A stretch of DNA of 64,000 bases, from the NCBI RefSeq assembly GCF_043951865.1, contig NZ_JBINJF010000020.1, forward strand, positions 1 to 64,000, given 5' to 3'. The stretch is from JAMQKA01 sp043951865 (GTDB lineage Bacteria > Bacteroidota > Rhodothermia > Balneolales > Balneolaceae). Each line of letters starts with the position of its first letter. The first letter of the stretch is position 1. This document shows positions 16,520 to 25,207 of this stretch, in pieces. Under the pieces are notes generated by a model. It did not search any database and was not told the DNA's origin. It was given only the letters and a program-made list of their open reading frames with translations. The position numbers and the translations under genes are program-made.

Positions 16520-17731
16520 TCATTCTTTAGCGATGGTAAAATAGAAGGTGCTTCCTTCGCCGGGTTCCGACTCCACCCAGATCTCTCCGCCATGGTGCTC
16601 CACGATCTTCTTGCAGATCGCCAGCCCCATGCCGGTTCCGGTCTCCTCTTCTGCTGCACTTTCAACACGCTGAAAGAGGTCAAAAATGGTCTCGTGATAC
16701 TCGGGGGCGATTCCCCGGCCGCTATCGGAAACCGTGAAAATCCACTCCTTCGGCTTCTCCTTAAACCTGATCTCAACAACCGGGGCTGTTCCCGCTTTTC
16801 GATACTTGAGCGCGTTGGAAACCAGGTTGTTGAAGAGCTGCTGCAGCGGCACCTCCTGCCCAACAACTACCGGCAGGTCTGCGCACTTCACCGCGCCGCC
16901 GTGCTCCTCAATCACCGAGCGGTTCAGCCTGGTGACTTTATCCACCACCTTATTGAGATCCACCTCCTCAGCCTCCCTGTTTTTCCGCCCGACCCGGGAG
17001 TACTCCAGCAGGCTGCTGATCATCGCGTTCATCCTTTCGGCCCCGTCCACCGCGTAGTGAATATATTCCCGGGCCTTTTCGTCGAGTTCGTCGCCGTACT
17101 TTTTTTCCAGCAGCCGCATGAATGAGCGGATCATTCGGAGCGGCTCTTTCAGGTCGTGGGATACCGCATAGGCAAAATGTTCCAGCTCCCGGTTGCTGCG
17201 GTTGAGCTGTTCATTCAGGTTTGAAATCTCCCTGTTCTGCTTCATCAGCTGCCGCTGGACGTTGATCAGTTCGTTATTCACCTTTGATATTTCATCGTAG
17301 GTGTCGAGCGAGGGGTCGGGGCGGTACTGCTCCAGCTTGCTCAGCTTTTTCTCTGTTCGGCGAATCCTGTTCTGCTGCTCGTTGTTGATCAGCATCATTT
17401 CATCCAGCATCTTCTCCAGCATCTCGTCGTTGGCCGCGGCGATAATCCAGACTTGCCCGTTAAACGTGGCTGCTGAAAAATGCAGCGGCACCGGCTCCTC
17501 ATCCTGTCTCACATACAGCTGGTAGTCAAAGACGAACTCGTTGTCGAGGATTTCCTCCCAGAAGTTGGCCGCCTTGCCGATACTTTCCCGGTCGATGATA
17601 TCGGAAAACTGCGCAGGCAGGCGGTCCTTCGGCACCATCTCCAGGTCGTCGAACGGCACCCGCAGAATCTGTCCCTCCCGGCTGCAGACCAGGCAGAGCC
17701 CGTTTTTGATCTCATGGGTGTCGATATTCAT
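16520..17731 (-). CDS. cytosolic sensor histidine kinase partnered with a B12-binding protein
   Basis: A 403-residue soluble kinase. Residues 1-115 form a PAS-like input (LCLVCSREGQILRV, then FDYQLYVRQDEEPVPLHFSA). A coiled coil spans about 115-175. HisKA follows with FAYAVSHDLKEPLRMIRSF (His about 191), then HATPase_c with SDSGRGIAPEYH and GTGMGLAICKK, ending FYFTIAKE. Its start codon lies one base after the stop of the cobalamin-binding protein gene, so the two are translationally coupled and probably form a sensor pair: B12 or light state is read by the first and passed to this kinase. No receiver gene follows directly; the receivers of the cluster at 13211 or 23327 are candidate partners. 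Confidence 0.92.
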   Translation of the reverse strand: MNIDTHEIKNGLCLVCSREGQILRVPFDDLEMVPKDRLPAQFSDIIDRESIGKAANFWEEILDNEFVFDYQLYVRQDEEPVPLHFSAATFNGQVWIIAAANDEMLEKMLDEMMLINNEQQNRIRRTEKKLSKLEQYRPDPSLDTYDEISKVNNELINVQRQLMKQNREISNLNEQLNRSNRELEHFAYAVSHDLKEPLRMIRSFMRLLEKKYGDELDEKAREYIHYAVDGAERMNAMISSLLEYSRVGRKNREAEEVDLNKVVDKVTRLNRSVIEEHGGAVKCADLPVVVGQEVPLQQLFNNLVSNALKYRKAGTAPVVEIRFKEKPKEWIFTVSDSGRGIAPEYHETIFDLFQRVESAAEEETGTGMGLAICKKIVEHHGGEIWVESEPGEGSTFYFTIAKE

Positions 17732-17732
17732 A

Positions 17733-18788
17733 TCAGTTCACCAGCTTATTTGCTTTTGAAACGGCCTGGCGGGCAGTTCGGGCGGTGGCATCAGTCCCGA
17801 TCCGCTCCCACAGGTCCGGAACCACGGTAAAGGGATACCCCCCGGCCATGATCTTGAGGTGATCAAATTCGCTTCGGCTCCTGATGTCGTCCACCAGCTG
17901 CTCCACCTTGCCGATATGCAGTGGCAGCGTTACCGATATCGCCAGCAGATCGGCCTCGTGCTCGCGGATCGACTGCATCAGGTGGCGGTCCGGCATGTTG
18001 CTGCCCATGTAGTAGGTGTCCCAGCCGTCCATCTCGAAAAAGTCGGACACCATGCGGATGCCGATCTCGTGCAACTCGCTGGCGACCGAGCAGGCCACCA
18101 GGCGCGAGCCCTTCTTTTGACCGGAAAAAATCAACGGGTACAGGCGCGACATAATCAGCTGCGTGGCCGCGGTGCAGTAGTGCTCGTGGGCCACGGTAAT
18201 TTCGTTGCGCTGCCAGAGCACGCCCACCTCGTACTGCGTAGCCTGGAATATGTGCTCATAGATATCCGAAACCGATACGCCCCGATCCACGAGCTCGTCC
18301 ACCAGTTCGGCGGCCCGCTGCCGTTTGGAATTCAGCAAGAGGTTGAGGTACTCCCGGGCTTCTTCAACCAGCGGATTGTCGGGCTTCAGATGGGTTTCAT
18401 TGTGAGGGTTAATATCTTTAAGGTGGTTGATCCCCGAATCCAGGTAATCAACCGCCGGCGACAGATCTTCCTCCGGCAGCTTTTCACGGACGGCCTGTTT
18501 GATGTACCTGACATTTTCCGCCAGATCGCTCAGCGGAATGTTGCGGGCACTGAGCATGTGGTGGGCCCACTCCAGGTAATGGTTGAAAATCCCGGGACTC
18601 TGCACCCGCAGCGCCTCAACCAGGTATTCAAGGTGATATATTGCATCCTCGCGGCACCGGTCTCGGCCCTCCTGTCCATAACGCTCTTCCAGCATCGGGT
18701 TGTTTTTAAACTGCAGTGCGGTGATACGCTCGGCCAGCGGGTGCTTTTGCTCTTCCAGCTGCGCTATAAGATCGCTGTATTTTTTCAT
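17733..18788 (-). CDS. cobalamin-binding CarH-like sensor protein without MerR domain
   Basis: A 351-residue cytosolic protein. The N-terminal 140 residues are helical, are not a MerR HTH, and show no DNA-binding motif. Residues about 140-215 form the B12-binding cap four-helix bundle with Trp192 and Glu202-His203 in LWQRNEITVAHEH, exactly the W-x9-EH spacing of CarH/LitR B12 photoreceptors. Residues about 225-350 form the Rossmann-type B12 domain with ELHEIG (His240 as lower ligand) and AGGYPF (Gly316-Gly317). In the CarH family these residues contact the 5'-deoxyadenosyl group and the cobalt, and light breaks the Co-C bond. Adenosylcobalamin binding is well supported; light sensing is inferred. 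The kinase gene follows after one base and the ABM protein gene ends 11 bases upstream. Confidence 0.9.
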   Translation of the reverse strand: MKKYSDLIAQLEEQKHPLAERITALQFKNNPMLEERYGQEGRDRCREDAIYHLEYLVEALRVQSPGIFNHYLEWAHHMLSARNIPLSDLAENVRYIKQAVREKLPEEDLSPAVDYLDSGINHLKDINPHNETHLKPDNPLVEEAREYLNLLLNSKRQRAAELVDELVDRGVSVSDIYEHIFQATQYEVGVLWQRNEITVAHEHYCTAATQLIMSRLYPLIFSGQKKGSRLVACSVASELHEIGIRMVSDFFEMDGWDTYYMGSNMPDRHLMQSIREHEADLLAISVTLPLHIGKVEQLVDDIRSRSEFDHLKIMAGGYPFTVVPDLWERIGTDATARTARQAVSKANKLVN

Positions 18789-18799
18789 GGGGACATGCC

Positions 18800-19099
18800 T
18801 TAAGAGGTAATGTGATCAAAAAAGCGGAGCTCAAAGCTGCGTTTCACCAGCTTTAATCCTTTTGGGATCCCCTTGTGGGCCTCGCTTCGGTGGTGCCTGT
18901 GCCAGTGATGGAAATCCTGTTCCGTCTCCCAGTGCGTGATCAGCCAGAATTCCGCCGGATTTTCCCGGGGATTCAGCACGTTCAGGCCTTTAAACCCCTC
19001 GGCATCATCTACCAGGTGCGGCCGGTTGCGGAAGGCCTCCCGCACCTCGTCCTCCATATTGTTTCGCACTTCGAACTTGCTGATCGTGGTAAAAGCCAT
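18800..19099 (-). CDS. ABM-domain (antibiotic biosynthesis monooxygenase / IsdG-like) protein
   Basis: A 99-residue dimeric alpha+beta barrel protein: FTTISKFEVRNNMEDEVREAF, then FKGLNVLNPRENPAEFWLIT, then HWETEQDFHHWHRHHRSEAH. The Asn, Trp and His pattern (N about 40, W about 65, H about 73-76) resembles that of IsdG/HmoB heme-degrading monooxygenases, but the same fold includes cofactor-free oxidases. It is the first gene of a tight operon with the B12-binding sensor and its kinase. It may produce or remove a small molecule linked to that pathway; this is an inference. The histidine-rich stretch HHWHRHH could also bind metal. Confidence 0.8.
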   Translation of the reverse strand: MAFTTISKFEVRNNMEDEVREAFRNRPHLVDDAEGFKGLNVLNPRENPAEFWLITHWETEQDFHHWHRHHRSEAHKGIPKGLKLVKRSFELRFFDHITS

Positions 19100-19155
19100 T
19101 TCAAAAAGATGATTTTAATCCAGAATACTTGTTGGCACAACAACATAATAGTCAT

Positions 19156-19188
19156 AACCCTCCAAGGGTTCCAAACCCCTGGAGGGTT
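19156..19188. terminator. palindromic hairpin, second copy, downstream of the giant kinase
   Basis: AACCCTCCAAGGGTT, a 3-nt loop, and AACCCCTGGAGGGTT form a 15-bp stem with one mismatch. It lies 14 bases past the stop of the gene at 19202-23287, matching the position and sequence of the hairpin at 16474-16506 downstream of the paralogous kinase. It separates that gene from the ABM-B12-kinase operon. Confidence 0.6.
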
Positions 19189-19201
19189 GTTTCTGCCATT
19201 A

Positions 19202-22200
19202 TCATTCTTTCGCGATCGTAAAACAGAAGGTGCTGCCTTCGCCGGGCTCCGACTCCACCCAGATCTCCCCGCCGTGCTTTTCCACAATTTTTTTGCTCAC
19301 TGCCAGCCCGATGCCGGTGCCGGAGTACTCCTCCTGTGTATGCAGCCGCTGGAAAATGTTGAAAATATTCTCCTGGAACTCCTCCCGGATGCCGATGCCG
19401 TTGTCGGAAACTGAAAATTTCCAGTGCGTGCCGGTCTCTTCCCCGCAGATATGAATTTCCGGCTCGCAGCCCGCCCTTCGATACTTTATGGCGTTCCTGA
19501 TCAGGTTCTGGAATACCTGCTGGACCGGGGTTTCGGCGGCCCGAATCTCGGGGAGCGGATCCCATTCGACGGTTGCACCGCTCTCTTCAATCGCCCGGTG
19601 CTCCAGCTTCAGGATCTCATTGAGCAACTCCTCCAGGCAAAGATTCTGTCGTTCAAACTCATGTTGTCCCACTCTTGAATAGTTCAACAGGTCCAGGATA
19701 ATCTGCCGCATACGCCCGGCCCCGTCCACCGCAAAATCGATATATTGGCGGGCTTTCTCGTCAAGCTGGTCACCGTACTTTTTCTCCAGCCGTTTCAGGA
19801 AGCTTGAGACCATGCGGAGCGGCTCCTGCAGGTCGTGGGAGGCCACATAGGCGAATTGTTCCAGCTCGGCGTTGGAGGCGGCCAGCTCTTCGGCGTGCTT
19901 TTCCAGCTCCCGGTTGAGCTGCCTGAGGGCTTCCTCGTTCTTCTTATGGCGGGTCAGGTCGGTCATGGCGCCCACCACGCGTGTGACCTCTCCACGGTTG
20001 TCCCGGATGAATATGGCGCGGTCCATGACCGGGGCATAACTGCCATCATCCTTTTTGAACCGATACTCCTGGTACCAATCGGTTTTTGTACCGGGTTGCA
20101 TATATTCTTCAATCTTCTGTACAACCTCACCGCGGTCTTCGGGGTGGATCAGGCTGACCAGGAAGTCCAGGGTGGGATTGGTCTCATCCAGGTCGTACCC
20201 AAACAGGGTTTCAAAACCCTTGCCCCAAAACAGCTCGTCTTCGGTTACGTTAAAATCCCAGATGGCATCGTTGGTGGCCTCGGTTACTTTATCGAACCGC
20301 TCGTTGACCTGGCGTATTTTTTCTACTCTTTTTTTCTTGTCGGTGATATCCCTGAAATATACCGAAAGACCCGTTTTAGAAGGATAGGCACTGACTTCAA
20401 ACCATTTCTCAACGCCGGGATAGTACTCTTCAAAACTAACAGATACATTTTCATTAACAGCCTTGTGATATTGGGTATAGAAGTCGAGGTCAACGGCATC
20501 ATCATATTCCTCCCACAGGTTTTTACCGATGATCTCCTCTTTGGGTTTATCCAGGACCTGCTCAGCTTCCTTGTTCCAGTAGGTGACAATCCAGTTCTCA
20601 TCTACAGCAAAAAAGGCATCCCCGATGCTTTCCAGAATGGTCTCGTTTTCCTGGTATGCTTTCTCAAGCTGTATTTGGGCTTCTTTCTCTTTCGTTATAT
20701 CCTGGGCTGTTCCCTCCATTGCTATTGGCCGTCCCTGTGCTGATGTTTTAAGTTCTCCCAGCACATGTATCCATTTTACAGTACCATCCGGTAGCAAGAT
20801 GCGATGCTCCAGGTCCAGCGGCTGGCCGGTCTCCAGAGTTTTCTCATGCTGCTCCCTGAAATATTCCCGATCGTCGGGATGCATCCGGTCAAAAACAAGA
20901 TCTGTAGTCAGTTGCACTTCTTTCGGGTCGAATTCCCAAATTTTATACGATTGCTCCGACCAATAGACATTGCCGGTCTCAAGGTCCAGTTCCCAGTACC
21001 CCAGGCTGGCGATCTCCTGGGCTAACTTTAATTTATTGTTGATCTTGGTAATCTGTTGCTCCGCCTGTTTCTGTTCGGTGATATCCAGGATGATGGAGTC
21101 CCACACGATGCTTCCGTCCGGCAGCTTGCGGGGAATACCGTTGCCCTCATGCCAGCGGATTCCTTTTTCCGGGTGCCGGCTCCTCCACTGGGCGTTCCAG
21201 TGGGCCATGGCTTCGGCAGAATCGGCGATAGATTGTTTAACCTGCTGGTAATCCGCTTCCGGGAGCTGGTCCCAGATAAGCTCGTTGTGCTGCATTCCCA
21301 TTTCAGGTGAAATCCCCCAGAGTTCCTTTGCGCCCTTGCTCAGGTACATCAGCTCATCCGTCCCGTCGGGATACAGGCGGTACTGGAAAATAGCTCCCGG
21401 GATATTATCAGCCACGTGCTGCAGCTTCTGCTCGGCCTCTTTGCGGTCGTGGATATCCTGGAAGCTGCCGTACAGCCTGACGCATTCCCCATCGACAATA
21501 TACGGCTCCCCCTTGGTCCGTACCCAGCGCTCATTACCTTTTGCAGTCACAATCTGAAGCTCTTCATCCCAGGGGATGCCCTCTGTAATGGCTCGTTGCA
21601 CCACCCGGCGAATCGTCTCCCGACTTTCACCTTTTTTATAAAAGGTAATACCGGTTTCCAGGTCGGGCGCAAAATTGGGATCATCAATTTCATGAATTTC
21701 CCTCGTCATAGACGTCCAAAAAATTTCTTCGGTCTTCAGATCCAGCTCCCAGGCCCCGATCCGTGCCATCTTATGGGCTTGCTCCAACAGCCTTTCGAGC
21801 TGTTTCTGCTCGGTAATGTCGGTCAGCGAACCAACGACAGCCACGGTCTGCCCGTTTTCGGTGATCGGCGCCTCGTTGACCCGTACCCACATTTTTTCAC
21901 CGTTTGCTTTCTGCAGCTGCAGAGGGAAGGAGGGCTGGGCGCGGCCGGTTTCTATCGCTTTCTGGGTATGCCGGAACCCTTCTTCGTTGACGGGGTGATC
22001 CGTCACAAATTCGGTCCACTGCTGCCGGGCCTCTTCGGGCGTACAGCCCAGAAACTGCTCTGCCTGGGGGCTTACATAAGTTAGTTTGTGGTCGGTATCG
22101 TGCCGGTAAAACAGGTTGGTGCTGTGTTCCACCACATCGCGCAGTTTTTGTTCGGCCTCCTTGCGTTTGGTGATGTTCTGGGTACTTCCAAAAATGCGAA

Positions 22201-23287
22201 CACATTTCCCATGGCGAAATTCCGTCTCACCCACGGCGCGCACCCACCGCTCGTTATTTTCGGCCGTGATGATTTTCAATTCTACATCAAACGGTTCGCC
22301 GTCTTCAATGGCATGCTCGACGGCTTCCCTTATTTTTTGGCGATTTTTGCCTTCTTTATAAAAGCTGATGGCTGAATCAAGATCCGGCTCATATTCCAGC
22401 TCTACTTCATGGAGCTTTTTAACGGTATCCGACCAGTGTAGCTTGTCATGGATCAAGTCCAGCTCCCAGTGGCCGATCTCGGCAATCTGGTAGGCTTTGT
22501 CGCGCTGCTTCTCGGCTTTCTTTTCCTTGGTGATATCCACCATAAGGCCCCGAAGGCGATCCGGGCGGCCATTTTTGGTAATTACGGTAACATAATCCCG
22601 AAGCCACACCACCTCGTCATTCGCCGACATCATACGGTATTCAAAGGCGTGGTTTTCTCCCTCCCGTGTTTTTTGATGACAAAAGTTGAGTGCGCGACTC
22701 CGATCTTGGGGATAGATATGGTTTTGCCAAAAATTCGGTTTGCTCAGCCATTCTTCCGGGCTGTAGCCCAGCAATTTTTGTGATTTTGGGCTGACATATT
22801 CAAATTCAAATGTCTCGGCATCTGCCTCCCATACGATGCCTTCCACCGACTGAATGAGTGCCTGGTACCGATCACGCGCCTCGCTAAGCATCTTGGTGGT
22901 CTGCTTTTGCTCTTCGTAGTTGGTGATCTCCCTCAGAATTGCGGGTCCCAGCCTCCCCAGGTTGCTTTTCATGGCGTAGTCGGAGGCGCCCTCCAGCATC
23001 GCATCGACCGCTTTCTCCTCCCCGATGTATCCTGAAACCAGGATAAAGGGCAGGTGCGGATCTTTCTCTCTTACGAGTTTCAGGGCCTGGATCGCGTTAA
23101 AGGAGGGGAGGTTGTAATCACTGACAATCAGGTCGGGCGGGCTGTTTTCAAGCCGGTCTTCCAGCTGCTTCCTTTGGTGGACGATCTCAAGCTCAATTTC
23201 GATTTTGAGCTTTTTCAGCTCTATCTCGATCAGCTCTGCATCACGTTCATCATCTTCAATCAGTAATACCTGGTAGACTTTTCCCAT
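19202..23287 (-). CDS. giant receiver-8xPAS sensor histidine kinase
   Basis: A 1361-residue cytosolic kinase. A receiver at 1-130 carries Asp57 (LIVSDYNLPSF). Eight consecutive PAS/PAC units follow between about residues 135 and 1115, each ending in a D-I-T-x-x-K/R-x-x-E type linker. At least two pairs look recently duplicated: GHWELDLIHDKLHWS and GAWELDLKTEEIFWT, each followed by an N-E-R-W-V-R strand. A coiled coil (LNRELEKHAEELAASNAELE) leads to HisKA with FAYVASHDLQEPLRMVSSF (His about 1149) and HATPase_c ending FCFTIAKE. The receiver gene is 39 bases upstream. The ligands of the PAS domains cannot be told from sequence. It probably integrates several cues and receives phosphate on its own receiver. 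Confidence 0.93.
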   Translation of the reverse strand: MGKVYQVLLIEDDERDAELIEIELKKLKIEIELEIVHQRKQLEDRLENSPPDLIVSDYNLPSFNAIQALKLVREKDPHLPFILVSGYIGEEKAVDAMLEGASDYAMKSNLGRLGPAILREITNYEEQKQTTKMLSEARDRYQALIQSVEGIVWEADAETFEFEYVSPKSQKLLGYSPEEWLSKPNFWQNHIYPQDRSRALNFCHQKTREGENHAFEYRMMSANDEVVWLRDYVTVITKNGRPDRLRGLMVDITKEKKAEKQRDKAYQIAEIGHWELDLIHDKLHWSDTVKKLHEVELEYEPDLDSAISFYKEGKNRQKIREAVEHAIEDGEPFDVELKIITAENNERWVRAVGETEFRHGKCVRIFGSTQNITKRKEAEQKLRDVVEHSTNLFYRHDTDHKLTYVSPQAEQFLGCTPEEARQQWTEFVTDHPVNEEGFRHTQKAIETGRAQPSFPLQLQKANGEKMWVRVNEAPITENGQTVAVVGSLTDITEQKQLERLLEQAHKMARIGAWELDLKTEEIFWTSMTREIHEIDDPNFAPDLETGITFYKKGESRETIRRVVQRAITEGIPWDEELQIVTAKGNERWVRTKGEPYIVDGECVRLYGSFQDIHDRKEAEQKLQHVADNIPGAIFQYRLYPDGTDELMYLSKGAKELWGISPEMGMQHNELIWDQLPEADYQQVKQSIADSAEAMAHWNAQWRSRHPEKGIRWHEGNGIPRKLPDGSIVWDSIILDITEQKQAEQQITKINNKLKLAQEIASLGYWELDLETGNVYWSEQSYKIWEFDPKEVQLTTDLVFDRMHPDDREYFREQHEKTLETGQPLDLEHRILLPDGTVKWIHVLGELKTSAQGRPIAMEGTAQDITKEKEAQIQLEKAYQENETILESIGDAFFAVDENWIVTYWNKEAEQVLDKPKEEIIGKNLWEEYDDAVDLDFYTQYHKAVNENVSVSFEEYYPGVEKWFEVSAYPSKTGLSVYFRDITDKKKRVEKIRQVNERFDKVTEATNDAIWDFNVTEDELFWGKGFETLFGYDLDETNPTLDFLVSLIHPEDRGEVVQKIEEYMQPGTKTDWYQEYRFKKDDGSYAPVMDRAIFIRDNRGEVTRVVGAMTDLTRHKKNEEALRQLNRELEKHAEELAASNAELEQFAYVASHDLQEPLRMVSSFLKRLEKKYGDQLDEKARQYIDFAVDGAGRMRQIILDLLNYSRVGQHEFERQNLCLEELLNEILKLEHRAIEESGATVEWDPLPEIRAAETPVQQVFQNLIRNAIKYRRAGCEPEIHICGEETGTHWKFSVSDNGIGIREEFQENIFNIFQRLHTQEEYSGTGIGLAVSKKIVEKHGGEIWVESEPGEGSTFCFTIAKE

Positions 23288-23326
23288 ACCGCTTCCTCAA
23301 TCCTTGCTATTAATAGCGCGCCCTTT

Positions 23327-23764
23327 TCAGAAAGAGCTTTTATTTATCGCCAGCCAATAAATTCCCATGTTGTTCACCACTTCCACAAAATCCTGGTAGT
23401 CCACCGGCTTGCGCACATAGCTGTTGGCGCCCAGGTCGTAGCCCCTGATAATGTCCTCTTCCTCCTGCGAGGAGGTCAGGATGACGACAGGAATGCGCCT
23501 GGTGGCCGGTTCTGCCTTTACCCGCTTCAGCACTTCGTGCCCATTCAGCTTCGGGAGCTTCAGGTCAAGCAGAATCAGCTCCGGGTAGCCCCGCTCTGCC
23601 ACCCCGCCCGGACCGTCACCCAGCAGAAAATCGATCGCCTCCTGGCCGTCCTCCACCACGGCTATATCATTGGCAAAGTTATTCTTCCTGAACGCGAGCA
23701 TTGTCAGCTCCACGTCATCGGGATTGTCTTCAACCAGCAAAATATAGTTTTCGTCTCCTGCCAT
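23327..23764 (-). CDS. single-domain response regulator (Rcp1-like receiver)
   Basis: A 145-residue receiver: acidic residues in LLVEDNPDDVE, phospho-acceptor Asp67 (LILLDLKLPKLNGHEVL), switch LTSSQEEEDI, Lys119 in VRKPVDYQDF. No output domain. It lies two bases downstream of one kinase gene (23767) and 39 bases upstream of the giant one (ending at 19202), which suggests a relay between them. It resembles the receiver at 13211-13645 in length and in the KPVD motif, and probably arose by duplication of the same kinase-receiver unit. Confidence 0.93.
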   Translation of the reverse strand: MAGDENYILLVEDNPDDVELTMLAFRKNNFANDIAVVEDGQEAIDFLLGDGPGGVAERGYPELILLDLKLPKLNGHEVLKRVKAEPATRRIPVVILTSSQEEEDIIRGYDLGANSYVRKPVDYQDFVEVVNNMGIYWLAINKSSF

Positions 23765-23766
23765 AA

Positions 23767-24966
23767 CTATGTTTCTGTTCTGAAATTAAAATAGAAGGTG
23801 GCTCCCTCGCCGGGCGTGCTGTCAGCCCAGATCTCGCCGCCGTGCAAATTTATAATACGTTTTACCGTTGCCAGCCCGATGCCCGAGCCTTCGAACTCTT
23901 TCTGGCTGTGGAGGCGGTCAAACGCATTGAACAGCTTGTCAGAGTAGCGGGGATCAAAACCAACGCCGTTGTCTTTAATAAAAAATAACTTCTTTGTATC
24001 ACGGATGGTTGTCCCGATTTGTATCACCGGCTGTTCCTCCCCGGAGCTGAACTTGATCGCATTCGAAAGCAGATTCGTGAGCATCGCTTTTACCAGTCCG
24101 CGGTCCGCCTCAACCCGTAAATCCTTTTCGACCTGCAGATCTATCCCGTTATCCCGTTTCAATTCAATTAAATCATCGAATACTGTTTTTGCAAGCCTGG
24201 AAATATCAACCTCTTCAAACTCAGGTTCGCGCCGCGAGATACGGGAAAGTTTCAGCAGGTCATCAATTAGGTTGCCCATATCCTGCGCGCCCTGCCGGAC
24301 CCTTTTCAGGTAGTGGGCGCCCGTCTCATCCAGCTGGTCAAGGTATTCATTGACCAGCTCCTGGCTGAATCCGTCAATGCGGCGAAGCGGGGCCCGCAGG
24401 TCGTGCGAGACCGAGTAGATAAAGTCGTTAAGTTCTTCACTGGCGGCCTCATATTGCGCCATTTTCCGGGCAATGCGCATTTCCAGGTCTTCATTCTCTC
24501 CCTGCAGTTCACTTCTTGTCCGCACTTTCCGGGTCTTCCTCTCCTGTTTTTCCCTTTCGGTAAACTGGTCGGTCATGTCCTCAAGCGTATGGATCAGATA
24601 TCTTATTTCGCCTGCTTCATTCATGACAGGAGTGTGCGTGAACTGCCAAAAACACTCTCGGGAGCCTGAGGAGTCGGCGATCCGACAAAGTTCAATATCG
24701 GTATGATGAGCTTCAGCCCTCTTCTTTACCTGTGCAATGGATACTGCTAACAGGGATTTCAGGGATTCACTTTTGACTGCCAGGAGCGGAACCAGGTCCG
24801 CCAGGAGATCCTTGTTGAGCACCTGCGACCTGTCCAGACGTGTTACATCAAGGTACGCTTCATTTGCGGCCGCAACCCGGGCGTCACCTCCCGAGGGAGC
24901 GAGAACGAGCGAGGGGACTGGTAATATTTCAAATATTGATTTATACTCTGCCAAATCAAGCATCAT
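23767..24966 (-). CDS. PAS-domain sensor histidine kinase
   Basis: I start at the ATG pair at 24966, directly before the PAS domain; an in-frame GTG at 25050 would add 28 residues. The roughly 399-residue soluble kinase has one PAS domain (ILPVPSLVLAPSG, then N-E-A-Y-L-D-V, ending LIHTLEDMTDQF), a coiled coil, HisKA with FIYSVSHDLRAPLRRIDGF, and HATPase_c with NAIKFSSG, KDNGVGFDPRY and GSGIGLATVKR. The SHDLRAPLR box and GVGFDPRY are typical of the bacteriophytochrome-type kinase group. It is the first gene of the minus-strand run that continues with the receiver two bases downstream and the giant kinase. Confidence 0.9.
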   Translation of the reverse strand: MMLDLAEYKSIFEILPVPSLVLAPSGGDARVAAANEAYLDVTRLDRSQVLNKDLLADLVPLLAVKSESLKSLLAVSIAQVKKRAEAHHTDIELCRIADSSGSRECFWQFTHTPVMNEAGEIRYLIHTLEDMTDQFTEREKQERKTRKVRTRSELQGENEDLEMRIARKMAQYEAASEELNDFIYSVSHDLRAPLRRIDGFSQELVNEYLDQLDETGAHYLKRVRQGAQDMGNLIDDLLKLSRISRREPEFEEVDISRLAKTVFDDLIELKRDNGIDLQVEKDLRVEADRGLVKAMLTNLLSNAIKFSSGEEQPVIQIGTTIRDTKKLFFIKDNGVGFDPRYSDKLFNAFDRLHSQKEFEGSGIGLATVKRIINLHGGEIWADSTPGEGATFYFNFRTET

Positions 24967-25207
24967 AAAAGCCTGTCGTCTGTATGTCGGTTTTCCAGGG
25001 ACCTGTGCGGCCCGCGATGTTCTCAATCCTGTTTTAGAGTCGTCCCGCACCCTGTTCTATGCAGTATCTCCGGGGTGCGTTTTCCCGATAGGTCTCAATT
25101 TCGGTCGCGTTTTTTTCGCCCGTCTCTTTGTTATCAGTATATAACAGCCCCGGGAGGTGGTCAACAGGTGATTTCCATGTATTGGAAACAATAGTCCAGC
25201 CCGAATT

